Positions 1-3,891 of a stretch of DNA of 5,354 bases are shown here, in pieces. The translations under genes were made by a program, and so were the position numbers. Positions within the stretch are counted from its first letter, which is position 1; each line of letters starts with the position of its first letter. The notes under the pieces were generated by a model. That model had not been told where the DNA came from. It saw only the letters and a program-made list of their open reading frames with translations, and ran no database searches. Origin of the DNA: an uncultured Deinococcales bacterium (GTDB lineage: Bacteria; Deinococcota; Deinococci; Deinococcales; Trueperaceae). The stretch lies in NCBI GenBank assembly GCA_937934635.1, contig CALGZD010000270.1, forward strand, positions 1 through 5,354, given 5' to 3'.

Positions 1-582
1 TAGCTCTGAGTTTTTCTTGTATTTCAAGTCAATATCAGCACTGCACAAAAATCTAATACCTGTGCCAGATGGCGATACTTCAACATAAGCTGGACCGAGT
101 AAATTAAGAATGTTTTGAGCTAAATCTGTAAGCGTTCCATCAGGTTTAAAGCAGTGGTCTATATCGCCCTGAATAAAGTTCTCTATGGCGATTGTGTGAC
201 CCTCTCGCAGCGTTTCCCCTGTTTTTGGGTTGACCTTTGCCAGATAGCTGTTAAATATGCCAATACCATCACATAAGCCTGATTGATAGCTCTTAAGTGC
301 ATCAGCATAGGAACACCATGTTTTGTAATTGGTTGATTGGGCTCGAGCCTTACAATCTGCTTGATATGGAACTTTAGTCCATTTATCTTGTTTATCGTTT
401 AACTCATATTTCCAGCACACCCAAATGTCTAAAGCTTTGAGGGGATCAGGAATGTTTGATGTGTTGATTGTTGTTGGTTGTGGTTTTGGGTTGTATGCGT
501 TTTGCGTATAAGTCTTAAATTGTGGTAGACTAAGGCTGACATTCTCAGTGTTCAAGCCTTGTCTATCTTGACTGATAGACAT
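1..582 (-). CDS. Prim-Pol type DNA primase-polymerase, N-terminal part (3' end cut by window)
   Basis: Open from an ATG at 582-580 to the window edge: 194 codons, no stop. Residues 1-45 are a polar, Asn/Gln/Thr-rich tail. Then come the marks of the archaeo-eukaryotic primase (bifunctional primase/polymerase) fold of phages and plasmids: WVCWKYE (54-60), KWTKVPY (67-73), TWCSYADAL (88-96), DGIGIF (105-110), GDIDHC (139-144) and SPSGTGIR (170-177). Asp140 and Asp142 of DIDHC are the expected metal-binding pair; SPSGTGIR is the conserved nucleotide-binding loop. In this family such proteins make primers, often initiate replication, and usually continue into a helicase domain; that part is not visible. 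About 28 residues (111-138) separate GIGIF from DIDHC, longer than the short link I recall for relatives. An AAAGGAG Shine-Dalgarno lies 8 nt before the ATG, which fixes the start. A structured leader suggests translational control. Family call is firm; exact function is inferred. Confidence 0.86.
   Translation of the reverse strand, partial: MSISQDRQGLNTENVSLSLPQFKTYTQNAYNPKPQPTTINTSNIPDPLKALDIWVCWKYELNDKQDKWTKVPYQADCKARAQSTNYKTWCSYADALKSYQSGLCDGIGIFNSYLAKVNPKTGETLREGHTIAIENFIQGDIDHCFKPDGTLTDLAQNILNLLGPAYVEVSPSGTGIRFLCSADIDLKYKKNSEL
340..349. repeat. GGCTCGAGCC palindrome, copy 1 (in Prim-Pol)
   Basis: A perfect 10-bp palindrome with an XhoI-like core, followed by T on the plus strand, as are all four copies. 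Here the minus-strand codons read GCT CGA GCC (Ala-Arg-Ala). Confidence 0.8.
561..580 (-). promoter_or_regulatory. Hairpin beginning in the Prim-Pol start codon
   Basis: GTCTATC (561-567) and GATAGAC (574-580) are perfect 7-bp inverted arms around a 6-nt loop. In the minus-strand mRNA the stem starts with the G of the AUG and covers codons 2-7. Together with the Shine-Dalgarno hairpin at 593-620 it places the ribosome landing site between two stems, as expected for a translationally controlled initiator gene. The structure is read directly from the sequence; its regulatory role is inferred. Confidence 0.5.
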
Positions 583-590
583 TTTTTTTA

Positions 591-620
591 CTCCTTTAGG
601 ATTCTGTCCACACCTAAAGG
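591..620 (-). promoter_or_regulatory. Shine-Dalgarno and SD-sequestering hairpin of the Prim-Pol mRNA
   Basis: In the minus-strand mRNA an AAAGGAG Shine-Dalgarno (complement of 591-597) sits 8 nt before the AUG. Its AAAGG is part of CCTAAAGG (complement of 593-600). That pairs perfectly over 8 bp with an upstream CCTTTAGG (complement of 613-620) across a 12-nt loop, which would hide the SD. The upstream arm can instead pair with a more distal segment (see 614-684), so the two folds exclude each other. Pairings are seen in the sequence; the switch is inferred. Confidence 0.6.
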
Positions 621-684
621 GGCATTTACAAATATTGCATAACTGCAATGGATGTGCTATTTATAGAAATAGAAATGCCCTTAG
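614..684 (-). promoter_or_regulatory. Long-range leader stem (alternative, SD-freeing fold)
   Basis: In the Prim-Pol mRNA, CTAAGGGCATTT (complement of 673-684) pairs with AAATGCCCCTTTAG (complement of 614-627). This gives 8 bp, a 2-nt bulge, then 4 bp. Inside it sits a second perfect hairpin with arms ATTGCA (634-639) and TGCAAT (644-649). The downstream arm uses the same bases (614-620) that would otherwise bind the Shine-Dalgarno, so this fold should free the SD. The organisation recalls leaders of antisense-controlled plasmid replication genes. It matches no riboswitch class I recognise. Confidence 0.55.
635..663 (+). promoter_or_regulatory. Possible weak promoter for a plus-strand antisense RNA
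   Basis: TTGCAT (635-640) and TATTTA (658-663) are 17 bp apart, with a TG just upstream of the -10 (655-656, extended -10 style). The hexamers match consensus poorly (about 3 of 6 each). The site is proposed mainly because a plus-strand terminator at 693-751 needs an upstream start and no plus-strand gene precedes it. Transcription would begin near 670. Confidence 0.25.
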
Positions 685-751
685 AGGCGGTTAATCCCAT
701 TTGAAGCAATCTATTAGCGTCGATAACTTCAAATGGGATTGTGTTTTTTTT
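670..751 (+). ncRNA. Putative counter-transcribed (antisense) RNA to the Prim-Pol leader
   Basis: A plus-strand intrinsic terminator (693-751) stands here with no plus-strand gene before it, so a short RNA of roughly 80 nt ending near 751 is likely. Its start near 670 is a guess from a weak promoter. It would have a single-stranded 5' segment containing AAATGCCCTTAG (673-684), then a hairpin with a 14-bp stem and a 20-nt loop. The 5' segment is the exact complement of the mRNA strand that frees the Prim-Pol Shine-Dalgarno, so binding would favour the closed leader. Both loops contain YUNR-type tetranucleotides (UUAG in the RNA, CUAA in the mRNA), a motif common in kissing antisense pairs. It could instead be a terminator blocking stray transcription. 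Confidence 0.38.
693..751 (+). terminator. Intrinsic terminator, plus strand
   Basis: AATCCCATTTGAAG (693-706) and CTTCAAATGGGATT (727-740) form a perfect 14-bp stem with a 20-nt loop (707-726), followed by GTG and a run of eight T (744-751). The minus-strand reading has no T-run after the stem, so it is directional. In the minus-strand Prim-Pol leader the same hairpin would still form near the mRNA 5' end, with a loop complementary to that of the plus-strand RNA. Confidence 0.75.
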
Positions 752-782
752 AAATTCAAATCTTCATATATTCAATGAGCCA

Positions 783-811
783 ATTCTATAGACTCCAAAG
801 CTCATAGTCAA
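783..811 (-). promoter_or_regulatory. Probable sigma-70 promoter of the Prim-Pol gene
   Basis: On the minus strand TTGACT (complement of 806-811) and TAGAAT (complement of 783-788) are separated by 17 bp, each matching consensus at 5 of 6 positions. Transcription should start near 776, giving a leader of about 190 nt that contains all hairpins described at 561-740. Inverted half-sites ATGAGC (775-780) and GCTCAT (800-805) flank the -10 element and could be an operator, though 6-bp arms 19 bp apart are weak evidence. Confidence 0.55.
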
Positions 812-843
812 GCTGTCCCTAAAAATACAATATTCAAGAATGT

Positions 844-883
844 AGCCTTTATAAGGCTTATTTTGCATTTATGCAAAATAAGC
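844..883. repeat. Overlapping palindromes, including a near-perfect 28-bp one
   Basis: GCTTATTTTGCAT (856-868) and ATGCAAAATAAGC (871-883) are perfect 13-bp inverted arms separated by only TT. A second inverted repeat, AGCCTT-TAT-AAGGCT (844-858), shares three bases with its left arm. Neither strand has a proper T-run after the stem, so a terminator is unlikely. The pair lies upstream of the -35 of the Prim-Pol promoter, where it could be an operator, a cruciform-forming origin element or a binding site for an element-encoded protein. Confidence 0.7.
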
Positions 884-977
884 AATCTAAAAAAGGTCTG
901 TGAAACCATAAAATTCAGTTTACTAAAAATTACCAGTTAAAATAGCTTCATCCGCCTGAACTAAAGGCTGTTATTGA

Positions 978-996
978 ACAAATGTAAATCATTTGT
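978..996. repeat. Short inverted repeat
   Basis: ACAAATG (978-984) and CATTTGT (990-996) form a perfect 7-bp inverted repeat with a 5-nt spacer in the AT-rich gene-free region. There is no T-run on either side. Role unknown. Confidence 0.4.
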
Positions 997-1069
997 AAGT
1001 AGTCTAAAGTTTCTAGTGCCTTTGTTTACCAAAAAAAGTTAGCGTCCAAATTTCAGTTATGAAATAAAT

Positions 1070-1103
1070 TGGTACTCTAAAAAAAGTGTAAAATGGTACT
1101 CTA
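1070..1103. repeat. Two direct copies of TGGTACTCTA, 24 bp apart
   Basis: TGGTACTCTA occurs at 1070-1079 and at 1094-1103, the same way round, with an A-rich spacer. The 24-bp period is near two helical turns plus a few bases, as in short iteron or operator arrays. No third copy was found in the window. They lie between the repressor stop and the Prim-Pol promoter, so a binding site for the initiator or the RHH protein is conceivable. Confidence 0.5.
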
Positions 1104-1158
1104 TCTAAGCGTTGCCTAAACGGTCTATTCCGTACATTTTTGTGTGGTTTTTCAGCAC

Positions 1159-1407
1159 TTACTTAGCCAAAAGCTTTTTAACTGCTTTGACTTTATCCGC
1201 AGGGATTGCCATAAGCTCTAATTTTAAATGCTCCAGTACATCGTGCATCAGGTCTGGAATTTTCCCACTGCGTCCAGCTAGTAGCCTGTTCACATTCGGT
1301 TGATTTGTGTCTAATGCGTCTGCTATTTTGTTTTGGCTAGTTCCTTGTGCTTCTATCGCATCCCTCATAGCTTGCCTGATTTGCTCATTCATAGTTGATT
1401 GCATCAT
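1159..1407 (-). CDS. XRE-family HTH transcriptional repressor
   Basis: An 82-aa, single-domain DNA-binding protein. The HTH is clear: Q-x-K-I-A-D-A-L-D (25-33, first helix), turn, then recognition helix Q-P-N-V-N-R-L-L-A-G (36-45) followed by GKIPD, typical of Cro/cI-like regulators and of antitoxin-type XRE proteins. There is no cleavage or dimerisation domain of the LexA/cI type, so de-repression by RecA-stimulated self-cleavage is unlikely. The gene is divergent from the operon at 1551. Its own consensus promoter is predicted to start transcription at the A of the ATG at 1407, so the mRNA would be leaderless, as for lambda cI from its maintenance promoter. A start at Met6 (1392) is possible but lacks a clear Shine-Dalgarno. 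No toxin gene is adjacent in the same orientation, so a lysogeny-type repressor is preferred over an antitoxin. Confidence 0.88.
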   Translation of the reverse strand: MMQSTMNEQIRQAMRDAIEAQGTSQNKIADALDTNQPNVNRLLAGRSGKIPDLMHDVLEHLKLELMAIPADKVKAVKKLLAK

Positions 1408-1413
1408 ATGCTC

Positions 1414-1441
1414 ATTATAGCTATAAATGATATTATGTCAA
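1414..1441 (-). promoter_or_regulatory. Consensus sigma-70 promoter of the repressor gene
   Basis: On the minus strand TTGACA (complement of 1436-1441) and TATAAT (complement of 1414-1419) both match consensus fully, with a 16-bp spacer. The expected start is about 7 bases past the -10, at 1407, which is the A of the repressor ATG. The -35 lies inside the 19-bp operator at 1434-1452, which predicts autorepression. Confidence 0.82.
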
Positions 1442-1452
1442 GTCTTGACATA
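1434..1452. promoter_or_regulatory. Operator 1: 19-bp perfect palindrome TATGTC-N7-GACATA
   Basis: TATGTCAAG-T-CTTGACATA is perfectly palindromic around base 1443. It contains the -35 elements of both divergent promoters, TTGACA on the minus strand (1436-1441) and on the plus strand (1445-1450), only 3 bp apart. Binding here should block both promoters. The likely ligand is the adjacent XRE repressor. Confidence 0.8.
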
Positions 1453-1473
1453 TGTCTAAATATGACATATAAT
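1445..1473 (+). promoter_or_regulatory. Perfect consensus sigma-70 promoter of the three-gene operon
   Basis: TTGACA (1445-1450), 17-bp spacer, TATAAT (1468-1473): full consensus with ideal spacing. Start is expected near 1480, giving a leader of about 70 nt before the ATG at 1551. Operator 1 covers its -35, and operator 2 covers the spacer and the first bases of the -10. Such a strong promoter implies that the genes are normally repressed. Confidence 0.88.
1451..1469. promoter_or_regulatory. Operator 2: TATGTC-N7-GACATA
   Basis: TATGTC (1451-1456) and GACATA (1464-1469) repeat the half-sites and 7-bp gap of operator 1. The two sites overlap by 2 bp and are spaced 17 bp centre to centre. This site lies within the plus-strand promoter only, so binding here would silence the operon while leaving the repressor promoter's -35 clear. 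Confidence 0.75.
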
Positions 1474-1479
1474 ACCTTA

Positions 1480-1541
1480 TAAGAAAAGCACCTAAACTTT
1501 GGACGGTGTCGGTGCTGTTCTTAAATTCAACGAAATGAATT
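1480..1541 (+). promoter_or_regulatory. Leader of the plus-strand operon with two tandem hairpins
   Basis: Starting at the predicted transcription start, TAAGAAAAGCACC (1480-1492) pairs with GGTGCTGTTCTTA (1511-1523): 13 bp with one mismatch and an 18-nt loop. A second stem, AATTCA (1524-1529) with TGAATT (1536-1541), ends directly before the GAGGA Shine-Dalgarno at 1542-1546. A hairpin at the very 5' end is the kind of structure that can stabilise mRNA; an attenuator is an alternative, since the tail after the GC core is U-rich. Confidence 0.5.
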
Positions 1542-1550
1542 GAGGAAACA

Positions 1551-1802
1551 ATGTTATCAGAAACAATGCAGAAAAGACAAGCAGAACAAGCAGAAAGACT
1601 TCGCAAAAGAGCATTTGCATTATGCCGTGAGCTAGGTCTTAGCACTGAAGCAAGAAAAACCATCAATTACTCAATCAACGGTGTACGCTCATTCACAGAA
1701 ACAACAGGGGCGCAATTCAGGAATTTAAATACCTTCCTACAGTCTGAGTTAAACGCTAAACAAGCACCACAAACTGAACAAGAATTTCTAGCCTCTTTTT
1801 AG
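1551..1802 (+). CDS. Small helical protein of unknown function, first gene of the repressed operon
   Basis: 83 aa, family not recognised. Residues 1-34 are rich in Gln, Glu, Lys and Arg and probably helical (KRQAEQAERLRKRAFALCRELG, split here by its basic core LRKR at 17-20). The middle, around 38-65, has an INYSINGVRSF stretch, and the tail is polar. There is no signal peptide or membrane segment. The start is supported by GAGGA 4-5 nt upstream and by the perfect promoter at 1445-1473. First position behind a repressor-controlled promoter suggests an early regulatory role (anti-repressor, Cro-like or replication accessory), but nothing in the sequence proves it. The stop codon lies inside a 10-bp hairpin (1787-1810). 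Confidence 0.75.
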   Translation: MLSETMQKRQAEQAERLRKRAFALCRELGLSTEARKTINYSINGVRSFTETTGAQFRNLNTFLQSELNAKQAPQTEQEFLASF

Positions 1803-1810
1803 AGGCTAGA
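1787..1810 (+). terminator. Hairpin over the stop codon; weak terminator or processing site
   Basis: TCTAGCCTCT (1787-1796) and AGAGGCTAGA (1801-1810) form a perfect 10-bp stem with a TTTT loop; the stop codon TAG (1800-1802) is inside it. Only TTT follows, so termination should be inefficient. It may lower expression of the two downstream genes relative to the first or protect the upstream message's 3' end. Confidence 0.5.
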
Positions 1811-1824
1811 TTTAAGGACATATC

Positions 1825-2277
1825 ATGACTAGAGAACAAATTTTAAAACAAATGCGTAATGGCTTAAATCGAATGAATGATGACACTCAACCTGATTTTG
1901 ATGTATTTAAATTTGTTGATGCTGTAACCGAATTAGTAGAAACACAAGAGCGCACAAGTACCACAGTAAAAGCTGCTCACTATCCTGAACATCTCACAGT
2001 GAAACACACTGCCAGTTTTCTAGGCTGTAGTACCGCAAAGGTTTACAGGCTAATCAAGCGTGGTGATTTGACTGCCACACAAGAGTGCTTAGGGGCTTCA
2101 TTCAGTATTTCAAAGCAAGCGATAATTGATTACTTGGGCTATGTTCCAGAAGCATTTAAAGCTGTTCCTATCGTTAAAAAGGATGTTGTTTTTGTGCCAC
2201 ATAACAAGCCTGTTGCAAAGAAAAACTTTAGCCGTAGACGTTCAGTAAAAGCTGCACCTAAATTCAATAGAAAGTGA
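1825..2277 (+). CDS. Excisionase-like HTH DNA-binding protein with basic tail
   Basis: 150 aa. Residues 1-45 are acidic-to-neutral and helical. Residues 57-104 form a MerR/excisionase-type winged HTH: LTVKHTASFLGCSTAKVYRLI with helices at about 58-66 and 70-78, then K-R-G-D-L (79-82), a beta wing around ASFSI (91-95), and a closing helix SKQAIIDYLG. This is the arrangement in excisionases, AlpA-like activators and plasmid/phage accessory factors. Residues 117-150 are strongly basic (KKNFSRRRS at 132-140, KFNRK at the end), a probable nonspecific nucleic-acid-binding tail. AAGGA (1814-1818) lies 6 nt before the ATG. Possible roles are recombination directionality factor, transcription activator or replication cofactor. 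With no integrase in view, the choice cannot be made. Confidence 0.78.
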   Translation: MTREQILKQMRNGLNRMNDDTQPDFDVFKFVDAVTELVETQERTSTTVKAAHYPEHLTVKHTASFLGCSTAKVYRLIKRGDLTATQECLGASFSISKQAIIDYLGYVPEAFKAVPIVKKDVVFVPHNKPVAKKNFSRRRSVKAAPKFNRK

Positions 2278-2289
2278 TAAAATATAGAC

Positions 2290-2589
2290 ATGCCCGATTT
2301 AACAAATAATGTAAAAATGCTCCCTCATATCCTCCCTTCAATGTTGCCTAAAAATGGTCAAGTAGTAAAGGTTAAAGAAGTCAAAGTGCTAGACACATAC
2401 CCTGCTCAATCACTGGAATTAAGTTTTGATGGTACACCTAGAACAATTATTTTAAATTCTGATAGTAAAATTGCTAGATGGTGTAATGCTCTAGGCTTCG
2501 TAACTGAGGACTGGATAAAGAAAAGCGTCAAAATCAAACCTAAAAAATATGGCAAAAATCAATATATTGATGTAGAACTAACTGCATAA
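2290..2589 (+). CDS. Small phage/plasmid-type protein, possible nucleic-acid-binding beta-fold
   Basis: 99 aa. From about residue 23 it alternates short beta-like strands (VVKVKEVKVL, SLELSFDG, RTIILNS), then a helix with SKIARWCNALGF (59-70), TEDWIKKSVKI (72-82) and a final YIDVEL strand. This layout (a strand with ILN, a helix, then D/E-W-I-x-K-x-V-x-I) resembles small proteins I recall from phage replication regions, where an OB-like or ssDNA-associated role is often guessed. The resemblance is from memory and uncertain. The gene begins 12 bp after the upstream stop. There is no clear Shine-Dalgarno, so translation may be coupled to the preceding gene. It ends the plus-strand operon just before the bidirectional terminator. 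Confidence 0.68.
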   Translation: MPDLTNNVKMLPHILPSMLPKNGQVVKVKEVKVLDTYPAQSLELSFDGTPRTIILNSDSKIARWCNALGFVTEDWIKKSVKIKPKKYGKNQYIDVELTA

Positions 2590-2617
2590 AGTTTGAACAA
2601 TAATTGAAACAAAAAAC

Positions 2618-2651
2618 AAGCCTTGAACTAGGGAAAAAGTTCAAGGCTTTT
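2618..2651. terminator. Bidirectional intrinsic terminator between convergent operons
   Basis: AAGCCTTGAACT (2618-2629) and AGTTCAAGGCTT (2638-2649) form a perfect 12-bp stem with an 8-nt loop. On the plus strand it ends in TTTT (2648-2651); on the minus strand it is followed by TTGTTTTTTG. It can therefore end both the 1551-2589 operon and the 5354-2676 operon. Confidence 0.88.
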
Positions 2652-2675
2652 AATATGGAAAATAGAGTTAAGCGT

Positions 2676-2897
2676 CTAGCCCTGTATCAATCCATCATAG
2701 ATTAGATCGTCCAAAAATATCAGCAAATCCTTACGGCTAAATGTAATCGCCCTAGCCTCTGGCATTTCCTTAATTTCATTCTCGACCTGTTCCAGTAGCA
2801 AACCCAAACCCCCTTTGAGTTTTGCCTGTGCTGCACTTTTCACTGCTGTAACATTCTGGTCTGTCAAAGTATCTTGCTTATCAAGTGCTGTAGTCAT
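2676..2897 (-). CDS. Hypothetical 73-aa protein, last gene of the translocase/partition operon
   Basis: Family not recognised. Residues 1-27 are polar with many Thr, Gln, Asp and Ala and are probably flexible. KGGLGLLLEQVENEIKEM (28-45) looks like an amphipathic helix. The C-terminal part, with FSRKDLLIFLDDLIYDGL (53-70), is a second helical, acidic-hydrophobic segment. There is no signal peptide or membrane helix. The start is very secure: a full AGGAGG Shine-Dalgarno (complement of 2906-2911) stands 8 nt before the ATG, the strongest in the window. It lies 25 bp after the RHH gene, so it is probably co-transcribed and abundantly translated. A small partner or regulator of the ParA/RHH pair is possible but unproven. 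Confidence 0.75.
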   Translation of the reverse strand: MTTALDKQDTLTDQNVTAVKSAAQAKLKGGLGLLLEQVENEIKEMPEARAITFSRKDLLIFLDDLIYDGLIQG

Positions 2898-2922
2898 AAT
2901 GGTTTCCTCCTGAATATATGAA

Positions 2923-3216
2923 TTACTCTGTGTGTTCTAGTCTGTCTCTCAGATTGGCTAGTGCTAGCTTCATAGCATCATTGCGTTTAATCTCATATGC
3001 AGCCATTGCCATGTTTAAAATCTCGATGTCACTATCATTCAAATAAAAAGTAATTTTGTGTTTGTTTTGTTCAGAAATATTCTGCACCGCATTTTCAAAG
3101 TGTGAATCACTGCCTTTATGTTGTGCTTTAGACTGTTTTTTAACTACTTTTTTTGCTGTCTTTTTTGCAGTCTTTACAGGTGTTTCACTTGCATCATGGT
3201 CTAAAAAATCAGTCAT
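2923..3216 (-). CDS. Ribbon-helix-helix protein with lysine-rich N-terminal tail, likely ParA partner
   Basis: 97 aa. Residues 1-12 are acidic; 15-34 carry an AKK/VVKK/QSK lysine-rich repeat typical of a disordered DNA-contacting tail. The C-terminal half fits the RHH (CopG/ParG/Arc-like) fold: strand HKITFYLND (53-61), helix SDIEILNMAMAAYEI (62-76), turn KRND, helix AMKLALANLRDRL (81-93). In type Ib partition systems a small ParA without its own HTH works with an RHH centromere-binding protein whose flexible tail stimulates the ATPase. The gene order here (ParA, then this gene, ATG directly after the ParA stop) fits. GAGG about 8 nt before the ATG supports the start. It could instead be only an operon autoregulator. 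The centromere site is not identified; candidates are the repeats at 844-1103. Confidence 0.75.
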   Translation of the reverse strand: MTDFLDHDASETPVKTAKKTAKKVVKKQSKAQHKGSDSHFENAVQNISEQNKHKITFYLNDSDIEILNMAMAAYEIKRNDAMKLALANLRDRLEHTE

Positions 3217-3891
3217 TTATGCAGCCTCTACAATCTTTAATTTCTCAATCTTGCACCGTTGTTCCACTAGGTCGGTTAGCTCACTGATAGCTGTTGAATA
3301 TGCGCTATTTTTAGCTGATTTTGACATGTTGATAAATTCCCCCTTTGCATGTAGCGTTTCAAGCTCAAAAACATCAGGTAAAGCATAAAACGCTGTGATG
3401 TCCTGTCCTAGCTGTGGCGTATGTAGCCTAAAAGCGTGTAAGTCGGATTTGTGGTTGTTTCGAGTGAATACTGTAACCACCTTAGAAACTAGCTCCACAG
3501 GCGTATTTTGTGCCTCTGCTAGCTTTTCCAGTGCGTACAGGTGCGCTAACACCTCAATAGCGTTTGAAACGCTGCCAGCACCTCCAGAGACACAATTTAG
3601 GATGATATTGCTAGATGCGTAATATCGAAGTGCTTCATCAGGCTTGTTATAGATGAAACTGGCAGGGGTATCTAGCAAATTAACCATGTTTGATGGTCGT
3701 TTCTCAGATACACCGATAATCTCAAAAGGTAGGTCATGCCGTTGCATAGCTAAGGTGCTTTTGCTGCCTATGTCGAGATCTCGAATAACTACAGGGTAAC
3801 CACGATTTGAAAGCTCTATAGCTAGTGTTTGCAAGGCTGTAGTCTTGCCTTGACCGCCTTTGATTGAGATATTGCTGATTAGTGTTGGCAT
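3217..3891 (-). CDS. ParA/MinD-family P-loop ATPase
   Basis: 224 aa. The deviant Walker A motif KGGQGKTT (11-18) with the signature Lys11 defines the ParA/MinD/Soj group. It is followed by VVIRDLDIGSKST (34-46, the usual switch I region) and a short Walker B-like NLLDTPA (71-77). GGAGSVSNAIEVL (103-115) and VFTRNNHK (141-148) occupy later core positions. There is no N-terminal HTH, so the length and layout match type Ib ParA proteins, which position plasmids on the nucleoid. The C-terminal KCKIEKLKI-like end is basic. The Asp-rich switch region is less canonical than in plasmid ParF, and a ParA-like helper of DNA transfer (VirC1-like) remains possible given the neighbouring translocase. The ATG overlaps the translocase stop by one base (TAATG), with AGGTGA 7 nt upstream, implying translational coupling. 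Confidence 0.9.
   Translation of the reverse strand: MPTLISNISIKGGQGKTTALQTLAIELSNRGYPVVIRDLDIGSKSTLAMQRHDLPFEIIGVSEKRPSNMVNLLDTPASFIYNKPDEALRYYASSNIILNCVSGGAGSVSNAIEVLAHLYALEKLAEAQNTPVELVSKVVTVFTRNNHKSDLHAFRLHTPQLGQDITAFYALPDVFELETLHAKGEFINMSKSAKNSAYSTAISELTDLVEQRCKIEKLKIVEAA

Larger units (their letters stand above)
752..1158. other. AT-rich gene-free region, candidate replication origin
   Basis: No credible protein gene is seen on either strand here. The stretch is AT-rich and holds the Prim-Pol promoter (783-811), overlapping palindromes at 844-883, a 7-bp inverted repeat at 978-996 (ACAAATG and CATTTGT, 5-nt loop) and two direct repeats of TGGTACTCTA (1070-1103). Together with its place directly upstream of a Prim-Pol gene, this makes it a reasonable candidate origin or centromere. 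No convincing DnaA box was found, so the assignment is inference. Confidence 0.35.

Noticed and set aside
604..612. CTGTCCACA as a DnaA box.
   Set aside because: It has two mismatches to TTATCCACA and lies in the loop of the SD hairpin. No further boxes are nearby.
1112..1303. Plus-strand ORF of 63 codons.
   Set aside because: It lies opposite the clear XRE repressor gene, has no Shine-Dalgarno and shows no domain.
1433..1666. Minus-strand ORF of 77 codons across the control region.
   Set aside because: It covers the divergent promoters and the start of the 83-aa gene, and its translation has no recognisable pattern. It is a shadow frame.
1159..1802. Toxin-antitoxin pair made of the XRE protein and the 83-aa protein.
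   Set aside because: The genes are divergent with a lambda-like shared operator region, and the 83-aa protein shows no toxin motif. A repressor/early-operon switch fits better.
1817..1822. GACATA half-site as a third repressor operator.
   Set aside because: It has no partner half-site at the right distance, and it lies in the ribosome binding region of the 150-aa gene.
3056..3388. Plus-strand ORF of 110 codons, Cys/Phe/Ser-rich, resembling a membrane protein.
   Set aside because: It is the antisense of the lysine-rich RHH tail and the ParA C-terminus; antisense of Lys codons gives Phe and Leu.
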